DNA of 64,000 nt. It comes from Meloidogyne chitwoodi. Taxonomy: Eukaryota; Nematoda; Chromadorea; Rhabditida; Meloidogynidae. Every line of letters starts with the position of its first letter. The first letter of the stretch is position 1. The translations under genes and the position numbers were made by a program. The stretch lies in assembly GCA_015183035.1 (NCBI GenBank), contig JACZZP010000015.1, positions 1,798,001 to 1,862,000 of the forward strand. Reading direction: 5' to 3'. This document shows positions 10,374 to 22,089 of this stretch, in pieces. Below the pieces are notes generated by a model. That model saw only the letters and a program-made list of their open reading frames with translations. It was not told the origin of the DNA and did not search any database.

Positions 10374-12267
10374 TCACTTCTTTGTCTTTGTCGCTCCTCC
10401 TTTTGTTGTTCCAGCCTTCGATGTTGCTCCTGCCTTTGATGTCGCCCCTCCTTTGGTCGATGTAGCCCCTCCTTTAGTTGTCGCCCCTCCTTTGGTCGAC
10501 GTTCCTCCCATCGTTGTTCCTCCTCCTTTCGCTTGGGTGCCGACAACTGTCCCAACTGTAGTCCCTCCAGCAGTCTTTGCTTGGGTTGCTCCGACGGTTG
10601 TTCCAGCCATTGTTTTGGTCTTTGTCGCTCCTCCAGCAGTCGTAACTCCCGGATACAATTCTTCTTCATCATCCTTCTTACGCAGAACAAAGAGCCAAAT
10701 GAGAATTCCAGCAATCACAAAGAGGCTATAAAAAATTTCAATTTGAAAGTTTAAAAGGTATTGAAAAAAGTGAGCTTACATAAAAAAGACGACACCAATG
10801 ACAATGAAGATAACCATATTAGAACCTGATGTTGGTGTAGGAGCTTCGGTAGTAGTTGTAATTGTAGGTTCGGTTGGTTCTGTGGTCCCGTCAGGAGGTA
10901 GTGGTGTTCCAGTTGGACCGAGCAGTCTGTAGGTATTGGGCTTAAAATTTAAAAAAGAAATTGAAAATTTTGAATTATTTTATTAAACTTACAAATCTGA
11001 TGTACAATTCACACATTGGGCCATTTAATTTTTCTTCCTTAAGATAGTGCCAATGACCTTTTTGAGCTGATCTCTGTTGATGCGCTGATTTCTGTGGCAA
11101 CATATAGAAGGTGATGAGATGGGTGTAGTAATTAAAATTTTTCAACTTTGCTTTGAAACTCTCATCATTGATCTCCCATCGACCGACTTTACGCAAGTTG
11201 TTTTTATCCTCCATCCAGAAGCAGGTCGTGTGTTTATGCTTGGTGTTATAATCCATCCCATGGCCAAGTTTATCGTTTGGGCAATCTTTGTGGTCTTCTT
11301 TCCTTGTAAACCATTTTGTCTTCTCTTCGACGGTAATATCGAGCTGGAAGAACGAATCCGTATTAGACTGGGCATACCTAAATGAGCTGCAATACCACCC
11401 AACAGGCTCGTCAACTGAAAACATCAAAATTAAATTATAAAATGACCAAGAATGAAAAAAGAGTAAATAAGCACTCACTTTGTTTTATGAAATTCATAAT
11501 GAACTCTTTACCCATCGCAACTCCAACCATAAAGTCGCCAAATTCCATACATTTGCCATCTCCTCCAGCATGATTCTTGCATCCATCCGGTAATTGGCAC
11601 CACCCTTCTTGGCTTTTTTAGGTCCATTCTTCCTGAGATATTCGAACTCTCCTTCCTTCAGACTGTAGGTGAATGGCAATCTGACAAAAAAAGAAAAATA
11701 TTTAAAATTAATGATTTGTTGCTCACAGATTTTCGTTTGGAAACTCGATACCATGCAAGCACCTGCCCAAATGCACAGGGTGATGGGCACCAAAATCCAA
11801 GGTGAATTTATCTGCAACTGTAGATGTGACGAGCAAATCCAGAGCGCATCCCTCCTTTGCTGCTTTGCTGTTCGGTTTGTACCAAACCTTTCTGCAAAAG
11901 AAAAAATAAATTATTATTAATTTTATTTTTAAACTCACATCCGATCGCCTTCGTAGCTCACATCATCACATGCGTTTGGAAATGCTTTCAGCGCAGTTAG
12001 ATCATCATCAGGTTTGATGAGCCCAAAATTGTCATTCACTTTGTTGACTACTTTGTTGCCGATGTCCACCGTGTGATTGCCAAGGCCAACTATTGCGCAC
12101 TGAACCTCGCCTCCAAGCAACAGAGCAATGCCGAACAGTAGAAGAGAACGCTGGAGCAGCGACATAGAGAAGTTGGCGTTAGAAGGGCAGCGACAGATTA
12201 TTGTCATCCTTGACACGTTTTGACGCTGTTTTGAATTGAAGAGATTGTTTGATTGTAGTTGTTGCAA
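10374..12267 (-). pseudogene. secreted type I membrane protein, paralog A, with apparent frameshift
   Basis: Six exons, approximately 11939-12267, 11727-11891, 11479-11680, 10993-11414, 10780-10940 and 10374-10725. The parts in order are: N-terminus with a hydrophobic signal segment (LLLFGIALLL), about 300 extracellular residues with many cysteines, a Pro/Thr stalk, one membrane helix ending VLRKK, and a cytoplasmic Thr/Gly/Ala/Lys repeat tail. I do not recognise the family. Compared with paralog B, one base is missing near 11597-11610; the frame needed downstream (QLPDGCK..GDFMVG) is shifted by one. It is either a real null allele or a sequencing error next to a G run. The start could be the Met of MQQLQ or the Met 20 codons later (12207). 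Confidence 0.6.
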
Positions 12268-12287
12268 ATTGAAGAAAGTAGTTTAAT

Positions 12288-12871
12288 TGAATAAAAAAAT
12301 ATGATGCTTTTATAGTAAAACTTTTGTTGACGTATAAAAAGAGCTATGATGTGATTTAGTAAGTATAAAAGCTCCTGTGTCTGTATTTCAGTAAATAAGA
12401 CCGCGTTAATACCGTACCAAGAATAATAGTTGTATAGTTGAAGTAGACCGTTGTTGCCAGTAATTTACTGTATTTTCTGTCAAAAAAAAGTTTTATCATA
12501 TAAAAGATTTTCACCTTTCATGTTATTTTTAATTACTTCTACACAAATGTTTTTAAGTCTTTATTTTTCAAATTTTTCTAATGAAAAATTTGAAAAAAAA
12601 ATATTTAAATTAAAGATCAAAGATTTAAATTATAGAATTCGTAATAAACAATTTAACAATTAAAATAAATTTTTTAGATTTATCAAAAATGATTGAGAAA
12701 TCCAATAATGATTTGCATGAATAAATGACTTGAGCTAGAACTTAAAATTTAAAAATAAAGCTAAAATTAAAGATTAAACTTTAAATTTTATTAAACTTAT
12801 AATTGTTTTTTGACAATATATTTATTCTTTTGTGATCGAAATGTTTTAGACTAATGTTTTTTGTTATAATA
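12288..12871. promoter_or_regulatory. upstream region of paralog A
   Basis: The first 100 bp or so (GATTGTAGTTGTTGCAA, then GATGCTTTTATAGTAAAA, reading the plus strand) are repeated almost identically upstream of paralog B at about 15820-15890, so the promoter was copied with the gene. The rest is AT-rich without a recognised feature. The ORF at 12451-12663 is not supported. Confidence 0.4.
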
Positions 12872-13430
12872 GGTAAATAGGTAGTTGACTGCCTACCTGT
12901 CTGCAAAGGAAATTTGCAGAGCACAGGCAATATTTGCTCTTTTGGCGTTAGGAGAAGGGCACGCTTATTTTTCCTTCTCCGCTATAATATGCCTTTTGGC
13001 ACTTGGAAAGAAAGGGATAAAATAATCAAAATTAAAAACATTTATTTTAGAAATGATCAAAGAACATAAATTTTGGACAACATTCTCAAATATATTTCTA
13101 AAATATCAAGGGGATAAAAACCTTTAATGCAATTATAATGGAGGGATAAAAACCAGTAAAAGGACAAATATTTAGGTAATTCAGTTTCTGTAATATGTCT
13201 CATCTGACGGACAATTCTGAATCTTAATCTTAAATATATTTTCACTTTATTATTAATTAATTTTAATTATTTTATCCCTTTCTTTCCAAGTGCCAAAAGG
13301 CATATTACAGTAAAAATAAGGAAAAATAAGCGTGCACTTCTCCTAACGCAAAAAATGCAAGGAAGAAAGAAAAGAGCGAATTCTCTTTGCGGAAAGGTAG
13401 GCAGTCAACTACCTATTTACCGTTATAATA
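12863..13430. mobile_element. MULE-like MITE with 9-bp target duplication (copy B)
   Basis: The element is 12872-13421 (550 bp). Its ends are GGTAAATAGGTAGTTGACTG and the inverse, and inverted repeats of about 150 bp run inward. It is flanked by GTTATAATA on both sides (12863-12871 and 13422-13430). Long terminal inverted repeats with a 9-bp duplication are typical of Mutator-like elements. It has no transposase. It is related over most of its length to the copy at 16532-17085 and to the partial copy at 1-88. Confidence 0.88.
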
Positions 13431-14023
13431 ATGTTTGGTGTTTTGGATTTAAGTTTTGTAAGGACCAATTATGGATAAGTTTGTTTATGCGTTTTTGTTT
13501 TGTTCTTAGGAAATGTTTATAAGTATGATTTATTTATTGTCTATGTTAGTTTAAGTTTATATGTGTGTTTTTGCTAGCGAAGAAGGACGCCCAACTTCAG
13601 TTATGCTTTTTTAACAATAAAGGATCGAATTAAAGCATAAATTTCAAAACTATTATTAAGTGTTCCTAAAAATATTCATTCTATCTAAATTAATAGAAAG
13701 ATTAAATCTAAATTTTCTTATACTTAAGTTAATCTCATTTTTTAAAGACTAGAGAAAACTTTAATTAATTAAACACAACAACAATTATATTTTTAATATT
13801 TATTTTAACAATTATAAAACAACAATATATATATATAGCACATTAGAGAAATTACACAAACAGAAATATATTATGATACAAATAACATTACTAAACAAAA
13901 CAAAAAATTAGCCTACCTATATACAAAATATATTATCATTTAAAATTAATTGAGAATGTCCTTACATTATCACAACTTTTTTCACTTTTCTTCCTTTCAC
14001 TTCTTTGACGCCAATTAAGTTGC
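13431..14023. other. intergenic, 3' flank of paralog B
   Basis: About 13640-13950 is a diverged copy of about 10030-10320 and belongs to the tandem duplication unit. No gene is seen. Confidence 0.5.
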
Positions 14024-15838
14024 TCATGCCTTGGATTTGTCTCCACCCAATGTCGATATTCCTTCTTTTGTTGATGTTCCTCCTTTAGTTGATGTCCCTC
14101 CCATCGTTGTTTCTCCCATCGCTTGAGTGCCGACAACCGTCCCAACTGTAGTCCCTCCAGCAGTTTTTGCTTGGGTTGCTCCGACGGTTGTTCCAGCCAT
14201 TGTTTTGGTCTTTGTAGCCCCTATGGTAGCATCCGTCACTCCTGGATACAGTTCTTCTACAACATCCTTCTTACGCAGGACAAAGAACCAAATGAGAATT
14301 CCAGCAACCACAAGAATGCTAAAAAAAAGTTTCAAATTGAAAGTTTAAAATGTATGAAAAAAGTGGTTTACACTAGAACGACGAAACCAATAACGATGAA
14401 GATAATCAGATTAGAGCCAGATGTTGGTGTAGGAGCTTCGGTAGTAGTTGTTGTCGTTGTTGTTGTAGATTTGGTTGACTCTTTGCTCCCGACAGGAGGT
14501 GGCGGTGTTGAAGTTGGACCGAGCAGCCTGTAAGTATCGGGCTTAAAATTTAAAAAAATTAAAAATTTAGAATTAAGTAAACTTACAAATCTGATGTACA
14601 TGTCACAATTTGGGCCATCTAATTTATCTGTCAGAATATCGTACCAATTACTCCCATTATGTTTCTGCTTGTGCGCTGAGTTCTGCGGCAACATGTAGAA
14701 GGTGATGAGATGGGTATAGTGCTTCATAGTATCGAATTTCTTATCTACAATCTCCCATCGGCGGACTTTACGTAGCGTATTTGTTTTATTGTTCAACATG
14801 AAGCATAACACTCTCCAATCGTCAATTTCAAGGCCGCCCCTGCTGCTGCAGTCCAAATGGTCTTCTTTCCTTGTTGTCCATTTTGTCTTATCTTCGATGG
14901 TAATATCCAGTCGGAGGAACCAATCCTTATCCGTACTCTTCTTATTCGCTTCGCAAACCCATCCAGCCGGCTCGTCAACTTAAAATTAAAAAATAAATTA
15001 CAAAATAAAAATAAATAACAACTCACTCTGTTTTATGAAATCAGATATATATCCATCCTTTTTATCCGTAAATCCAACCATAAAGTCTCCCACTTCCATA
15101 CAGTTTCCATCACTTTTAGTATGTCTCTTGCATTCATCCGGCAAATGGCACCAATCTTTGTTACCTTTCTTAGGTCCATTCTTCCTTAGATCTTCGAACT
15201 CTCCTTCCTTCAGACTGTATGTGAACGGCAATCTGATGAAAAAGAGAAAAAAATATTTGAAATTAATGATTTGTTGCTCACAGGTTTTCGTTTGGAAAAT
15301 CATTACGAACCAAGCACTCGCTCAACTGTTTAGAGTGACTGACACCAATATCCAAGTTGAATTTATTTGACGATTTAGTCGCAGTCGTGATGAGCAAATC
15401 CAGAGCACATCCCTCTTTTGCTGCTTTGCTGTTCTTTTTATATCCAACCTTTCTGCAAAAGAAAAAATTAATAAATTTTTATCAATTTTATTTTTAAACT
15501 CACATCCGTTCGCCTTCGTAGCTCACATCATCACATGCGTCCGGAAATGCTTTCAGCAATGTTAGAGCATCCTCAGGTTTGATGAGCCCAAAATTGTCAT
15601 TCACTTTGGTGACTACTCCGTTGCTGATGTCCACCGTGTGTTTGCCAAGGCCAACTGTTGCGCACTGAACCTCGCCTCCAAACAGCAACAGAGCAATGCC
15701 GAACAGTAGAAGAGAACGCTGGAGCAGCAATATAGAGAAGTTGGCGTTCAAAGTACAACGACAGATCTTTGTCATTCTTGACACGTTTTGAAGCTGTTTC
15801 GAAGTGAAGAGATTGTTGTTTGATTGTAGTTGTTGCAA
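14024..15838 (-). CDS. secreted type I membrane protein, paralog B (intact)
   Basis: Six exons, approximately 15504-15838, 15282-15452, 15027-15232, 14587-14978, 14372-14541 and 14024-14318, with the same splice pattern as paralog A. There is a hydrophobic signal segment, then a Cys-rich ectodomain ending ..CDMYIRF, and a stalk with a run of about nine Thr codons followed by EAPTPTSG. One membrane helix (IFIVIGFVVLV..AGILIWFFVLRKK) is split by an intron. The tail starts TKTMAGTTVGATQAKTAGGT and is Thr/Gly-rich. The part of the tail next to the membrane is nearly identical to that of paralog A, but the terminal repeats differ. The function is unknown; a surface or glycosylated mucin-like stalk protein is a reasonable description. 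Confidence 0.7.
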
Positions 15839-16007
15839 GTTGAAGAATGTGGTTTAATTGAGTAAAAAAATATGATACTTTTATAGTAAAAAATGAGAGG
15901 AGAAATCGTCGTCATTATCATTTTCTTGTTATTACCTTCTCGTCTTATTAGGTTAAAGTTTTGTTAGACCAAAAAGGGAAATTTTGTAGTTTAATTGAAC
16001 ACACCCC

Positions 16008-16272
16008 ATTTATTCGCAAGAAAATATTTTATTTTAAATTCATTTTGTTTTAAATAGAAACCGGAATTTTGAAAAAATCGGGTCCGGGTTCCGGGTTTTT
16101 GAAATATGAAATGACCGGCCGAGGCCCGAACGGGTAAACCCGAATTCCGGGTCCCGATTTCAACCCGGTGACTCCGAAAAAACCGGGTAAAGGGGGCCGG
16201 AAACCGGGTAACGAGGCCGGGGCCCGGATCCGTTCCGGTCTCTAGTTTTAAAATATTTTCTTGCGAATAAAT
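16008..16272. mobile_element. 265-bp MITE with GC-rich core
   Basis: The terminal inverted repeats are ATTTATTCGCAAGAAAATAT and its complement. The core (about 16075-16240) is packed with CCGGGT/ACCCGG words and is far richer in GC than anything around it. No clear target duplication was found. The ORFs at 15991-16342 only translate this core. Confidence 0.7.
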
Positions 16273-16522
16273 GGCACTTAAAATACACACGTTCAAAAAG
16301 AGTGTAATTTTGACGTTTAATTTGTTCATTGAAAGTCTTCAAATCATCGAATTAATATTGTCAAAAAACATTATTTCATACTGATATTTTTTAATACTTT
16401 TTTTTTCAATTTTTTTTTAAATTAGACAAAAAATAACAATTTTATCAAATTTCAATTGTGAGAAAAATAATTAAAATCTCAGTTTTTTAAGTTTATAAAA
16501 CTTAAAAAAAAAAGATCAAAAA

Positions 16523-17094
16523 AATTTTTAAGGTAAATGTCCAGTTGGATCCCCATATTCCGCAAAGAGAATTCGCTCTTTTCTTTCCTTCTCTTGCATT
16601 TTTGGCGTTAGGAGAAGTGCACGCTTATTTTTCCTCTACACTGTAATATGACTTTTGGCACTTGGCAAGAAATGGATAAAATAATTAAAATTAATTAATA
16701 ATAGTGATTAAGATTCAGAATTGTCCGTCAGATGAGATATATTACAGAAACTGAATTACCTAAATATTTGTCCTTTTACTGGTTTTTATCCCTTCATTAT
16801 AATCCCATAAAAGGTTATCTGATCTTCTAGAAATATATTTGAGAATGTTGTTCCAACTTTATGTATATTGATTATTAATCTTTCTTTGGTCTTTTAAAAT
16901 AAACATTTTTTCACTTAATTATTAATTAATTTTAATTGTTTTCCCCTTTTCTCTCTATGCCAAAAGCATACTATAATTAAAAGGTAAAATAAACGTGCAC
17001 TTCTCCTAACGCCAAAAATGCAAGAGAAGGAAAGAAAATAGCGAATTCTCTTTGCGGAATATGGGGATCCAACTGGACATTTACCAATTTTTAA
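16523..17094. mobile_element. MULE-like MITE with 9-bp target duplication (copy C)
   Basis: The element is 16532-17085 (554 bp), beginning GGTAAATGTCCAGTTGGATC and ending with the complement. It is flanked by AATTTTTAA on both sides (16523-16531 and 17086-17094). Its inner part matches copy B (CAGAATTGTCCGTCAGATGA, TTTGTCCTTTTACTGGTTTT). It is non-autonomous. Confidence 0.9.
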
Positions 17095-17889
17095 GGTGGA
17101 ATATTAAAAAAAAAGAGAAAAGGTGTTTGGCAGCAATAAAAAAATTGAAAAAAAAAATCTTTCAAAAAATTAAAAAAAATTAAAATTAATAAAACAAAAT
17201 GAGAAGAAAATTTTTCTTTAAAAAAAAATCATTTTTTTATTTCTTTATCAATTAAAAAAAATTTTTTTTAGTGACCAAATAAAATAAATTTATTTTAACA
17301 AATAAAAATACCGGGATATTAAACATATAAAAAGGAAAAAAGAATAGGCGAGAGAAAAATAAAAATCATTATTTAAAAGACGTGGGAGAGAAATCGAACA
17401 GGTGAAATTTTTAATTAAATTAATTAATTAAATATTCAAAAATTATTTAAATATAACAAAAACTTTCTTTTATTGAAAAAAAAAAGTTAATTTTATTAAA
17501 GTAGCAATGTTCAAAATAAAATATAAATAAATAAAGGCGCTTAAATTAAAATTAAATAAATAAATTTAATTTTATTTTTTAATAATTTTTCTTAGCTAAA
17601 ATAATTTTAAAAAAAATTAAATATTATAGCCCTGTTAACAAAAAATAATTAAAAAATAAGCATTTTCTCATTATTATAAAATAACAAAAAATTATTTATT
17701 TTAAAATATTAATTTTGAGACAATAAAAAATCAACAAAACAAAACAATTATTTCTGTGGAAAATTTATTTTCTATTTAATTAAAATATTTTTATTAAATT
17801 TAATTGTTCTGTTAAAAATATAAAAAACAACAAAATTGAATAATAATAAAAAAACAACTGTCCTTAGTTTAATTTTCAACTGAAATTTA
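17095..17889. other. AT-rich 3' flank of the bHLH gene
   Basis: Very AT-rich, with poly-A and poly-T runs. No coding or RNA feature is recognised. Confidence 0.5.
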
Positions 17890-19485
17890 TTACTTGGCTC
17901 CTTCTAAATGTCGAATGGCGAGTACAAGAGACTAAAGAAAAAAATAAATATTTAAATTTTTAAAATTTTTTGACATTTTGAAATTTTTTCCATTTAATAA
18001 AAAAACCTGAAGATTACGCTGCGATATAGAAAGTGATGCATTTAATCCTCCATTATTATTAGAATATCCATTTTCTAACAAAGTTGTTGTTGCCCTTTGT
18101 TGCTCATTTGTAATAAAACAATTTGTTGAAACAACTGTTTGTGAAGTATCCAAAATAATTGGAGTTGATTGAAAAATATTATTTTGGGTATAATTATTTC
18201 CGTTAATTCCTCCAATTGTTTTACCGACAGTTACTGCTACAAAAGAATTTAATTTAATAAAATATAAATTTGGTTTTTAAAAAAAACCTGCAGCTGCATT
18301 TATTAGAGCTTGTTGTGCAACAACAGCAGCGCTAGCACCAGCAGAAGATGCAATGGAAAAAAGCGGGGAAGAGAGGATTTTTGACATTCTAGAAAAATAA
18401 ATTTTATCTTAAATTTCTTCAAAAAATTTGAAAAATAATTTAAAAACAAACCTATTATTCTGAGGAGCATTTCCAACTACTACTGAATTTGTATTGTTAA
18501 TCACCGGTTGTTGACAAAAAAAATTAGTAACTGTCCCTTGTGTTGAAGGAGAAGCAGCAACTTCATTTGTTGGGAAATTTTCCAAGTTTGAAGACTTTGC
18601 AGAAGTTCTTGATTCAATCAATTCCTTTTCATATTTCTTTAAAAAATAATTAAAAATAAATAAAAATTTAAAATAAATACCATTCTCAAATGGGTCTCAT
18701 TTTGCAATAAAATACGCAATTCTTCTATTGTTTTGATACATTCATCCAATGTTGGGGCTCCTTTTTGTTCTAAAATTTAAAATAAAATAAATTTTGATTT
18801 TCTTAAAATTAATATGTAATTAAATAGTAAAAAGTTCAAAAAAGAAAAAATTCAAAAAACCTCCAAAATTCAATCTTCGTCTCTTCGCAGCACTCTCAGC
18901 ATTTTCTTCCAAAAGTTTATCCTGTTCCAACAACAAATTCTGAATGAAATCGGCTGTGGCTGCCAAAATTGAGGCTTTTGACATTTTGTCGCCATCTTTG
19001 CAAGGAAGAAGTTGGCGCAATGATTGAAAACCAGCATTTATAGACTTAAAATTTAAAAAAATAAAAATAAATTTTTTAAATTAGTTAAAACCTGCATTCT
19101 TCGTCTTTCATTGCAATTAGCAATTTGACGTCTCATACGTCGATCATTATTGTCAAGGGTAACTTTTTGTTGACTTTCATCTGATTCATATTCTGCCAAT
19201 CCAGCTGATTTACTTAAATTTTTGAGAAATTAATTGTTCAAAATAAATTTTTAAAAATATTTAAAAAAATTTAAAATAAAGAAAAGTAACCCAATAAAGA
19301 TAATTCAAAAAAATAAATTTGTTTAAAAAAATAAACCTTCTTGGAGGAGTTAACCAATTCTGATTATGCAAATTTTCATTCTTTTTTCTAAGCTCTTCTT
19401 CTAATAATTGTTGGTGATGATCATCAAATTTTTGTTGTTGTTGTGATGCTAAACCAGCATCCATATAATCATCTGTTTTGACCAT
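17890..19485 (-). CDS. hlh-11: bHLH transcription factor AP-4 family (HLH-11-like)
   Basis: Eight exons, approximately 19337-19485, 19092-19212, 18861-19044, 18681-18769, 18452-18636, 18288-18388, 18007-18236 and 17890-17931, giving about 366 residues. The basic region and helix 1 read RRQIANCNERRRMQSINAGF, matching the TFAP4 family, then LRQLLPCKDGDKMSKASILA for helix 2. A leucine-rich coiled segment follows (FIQNLLLEQDKLLEEN and IKTIEELRILLQNE). The C-terminal half is Ser/Thr/Asn/Gln/Ala-rich and ends SLVLAIRHLEGAK. The expected role is a nuclear E-box (CAGCTG) dimeric regulator. The start is the only upstream Met in an open exon. Confidence 0.88.
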
Positions 19486-21786
19486 TTTTTGTTGAAAAAA
19501 TTGAGCAGATTTTAAATTTATTGTTGTTGCTGTGAGAACACACTTTCCTCTAAAAAAAATTAAAAAAAAAGTATTAAAAAATCAACGAAAGAAAATAAAT
19601 TAAAATTGTAAAAAAAGAACAAAGACTAAAAGGGAAGAAAAAACTTTTTCAAGAGATAATTTGTAAAATTGATAAACACGAATAAAAAAGGGAATAATGT
19701 AAAGTGCAATCAAATAGGGATATAAAATTGTCGAACATTGTTGGAAATATAACAAAACCAATTTACAACTTTCAATCTATTTTTCACCTGTTGATTAGTT
19801 GGGAAGGTCAAAAAAGGTTAATGAAGAAGAAAAAAAGTTGCAAATTGCAGAAAGATAAAAATCATAAAATGCAAGAGCAAAAGTAAAAGAAAAAAAAGAA
19901 TGTGTAAATGAAGACCCTCTAATAATCTAAGGGGAGGAATTACAAAGAATTTCTGTGCTCTATTAGCCAGTCGGCTGTTTTTTCTTTGCTTTTTTGCCAG
20001 ATGATAGGCAAAGATGATTATAGTAAGTCAGTCAGCACATAACACATCAACTGCAAAAAAAAAAATAAGTTAAAAAAGCTCTAAATATTAACTGAAAAAT
20101 AGGCTGCCAGCAATTAACTGACGATTTGTCTGTCTGACTTTGTGTTAGTGCAAAGAATGAGTGCAGACAGGGAAAAATAAAAAAGTGTCTACCTAGTTAA
20201 ACCAGACAAATGTCAAAATGTCCAAAGACAAAAGTTGAAAAATATCTAAAAGGCGAAAAAAGAACGAAACATCTAAAAATGTGACAAAATTGTACAAAGT
20301 TTGAAGGTACAATTGAGTCAGAAGTTGAAACATTGAATTTAACAGTTAAAGTAATTTTTTTAACGTATAATTTTTAGATTTCTTTAAACAAAAAAATTAA
20401 AACAAAGTCAAAGAATACTTTTTTTACCCTATAATCCATATCAGCAACATAAAGGACAAGAATGATTGAATTTTAGTTTGTGTGTTGTTAACTCCTTTTG
20501 GGGAGACAGCCAAAAACGACCAAGGCTCATTTTTTGTAATTTATACATGTGTGAATGCACGGGGTTTGCAACAACTGATGGAGAAAAATGAATAAGGAAA
20601 AACGGTCCGTCATTTTTCTAGGTATTATAGCGCAGCAATACAGGCTGGCTGTAAAATTTTTTTCTCTTATTTTTTTTTTGCATTTGCTCTCTTTTCAAGT
20701 GTGTTCTGTTCTTTGTTTTGCCCAGAACACAACTCGTAGTTAAACATTTACAATGCAAATATATAAAATTAAGAAATATGATTAGAAAAACCACAAAGCA
20801 ACGGAAATATATTTTTATATGATAAAATAAAACTAATAAAAGAAGAAAACCCAAATAGGAAAAACCAAAAATGATTGTCTTTCAGGTGTTTTATTTTATA
20901 CAAACACACACACCCCTTCTCTTTTTGGCTGTAAAAGATGGTTATCTAAACATTCCAAAATGTATTATGATCAACTTTTAATTGATCATGTCCAGAATGT
21001 CAAAATCCAAAAAGATCTACATTAGAGTGATAAAAAATATTTTTCTTCAGAGACTTAGACTCTAGTCGTCCTAACTCTGACACCTTTAGGGATATTTACT
21101 CAAAAGAAGATAACACACAGCTGAGAAACAAACTGTACAAGACAATTGAGAGTTTCACAGGTTTGAAGAGGATATTTAATAAATTAGCTTCTCTTCCATC
21201 ATATGTGTTTCGCGTCTAAATGGCGATTACTTTCTTACACAAAAAAGTGTAAAAGCCATTTCAGCACTAGAGGTTATTTTATTGTCAAATTAATTCTTTT
21301 ATTTCTTTTTTTGCAATAAATGTCCTTCAAAGTTCTATCAGCTGTAGTATATATTTATTTATATTTTCACAAAAAGTACAGCTGTAAAAAATTATAAAGA
21401 GATGAAAAATATACAATCTGTTAAGTCTTTGGTATTTTTTTATTATTCTGCTAGCAGCTGTTATTCTCCTCTTTTTTTAAAAAAAAGCTTCCGATTTTAT
21501 TTCTTTTTTTAAATAATTAATTTTTTAATGAGAAAAAGGGAAAATATACCTTAATTTTAATTAAAATTAATTTTTTTTAATGACCATTGCTTAAAATAAT
21601 ATAAAAAAAGAAAAAAAGTTTAGACAATTTTATTTATTTATTGACAATTAAAGTCCCCAATTATTAATTATACAAATCTAAAATTAAAATTTTATAAAAA
21701 TAATAGAAAAGATTTGTTTACCCAATCTCTCATTTAAAATCCTTTAAATTTCTTCTTTTTTTACCCAAAACTATTGCTTGTTTTAA
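19486..21786. other. long intergenic region
   Basis: This is about 2.3 kb upstream of the bHLH gene and downstream of the next Cys-rich gene. No convincing gene is seen. The ORFs at 19704-19886 and 20618-20854 are low complexity without homology that I recognise. The region may hold the regulatory sequence of the transcription factor, but no site can be assigned. Confidence 0.45.
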
Positions 21787-22089
21787 TTAATATTTTACGC
21801 ATACATTAAAGTATCCATTCCTACAACTATTTTCTAGCATATCATCACAGGAAACTTTTCCACATTTAGTGCCCGGACAGCAAGTTTTTTTGTTTTTTGG
21901 ATCACAATCTTTGCCATTTTCTTTAAGACAAACATATCCATTATTACACTTTGCGAGTTCTTTAGCACAAAGTTGTGACGTAGGTATACATGCTGCTCCA
22001 GCATTTAAACAATTATAACAATTATTTAATTTAAATAAAATAAAAAATGAAAAAATAAATAAATATATTATTTTTATTGAAGAAGACAT
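21787..22089 (-). CDS. small secreted cysteine-rich protein, distant family member
   Basis: Intronless, 100 residues. The leader MSSSIKIIYLFIFSFFILFK ends LNNC like the other copies. There are about 14 cysteines in the mature part, including a module C-x7-C-x7-CC-PGTK-C-x4-C. A TATAAATATTTACC-like motif lies about 75-90 bp before the ATG on the minus strand. It lies about 15 kb from the first cluster, alone. The knottin-like reading is from cysteine spacing only. Confidence 0.82.
   Translation of the reverse strand: MSSSIKIIYLFIFSFFILFKLNNCYNCLNAGAACIPTSQLCAKELAKCNNGYVCLKENGKDCDPKNKKTCCPGTKCGKVSCDDMLENSCRNGYFNVCVKY

Noticed and set aside
10333..10731. Plus-strand ORF rich in Ala/Pro/Val
   Set aside because: Antisense of the Thr/Gly repeat tail of paralog A; no start context or conservation.
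20618..20854. Minus-strand 78-codon hydrophobic ORF as a secreted protein
   Set aside because: Low complexity, no cysteine pattern, no promoter block of the effector family.
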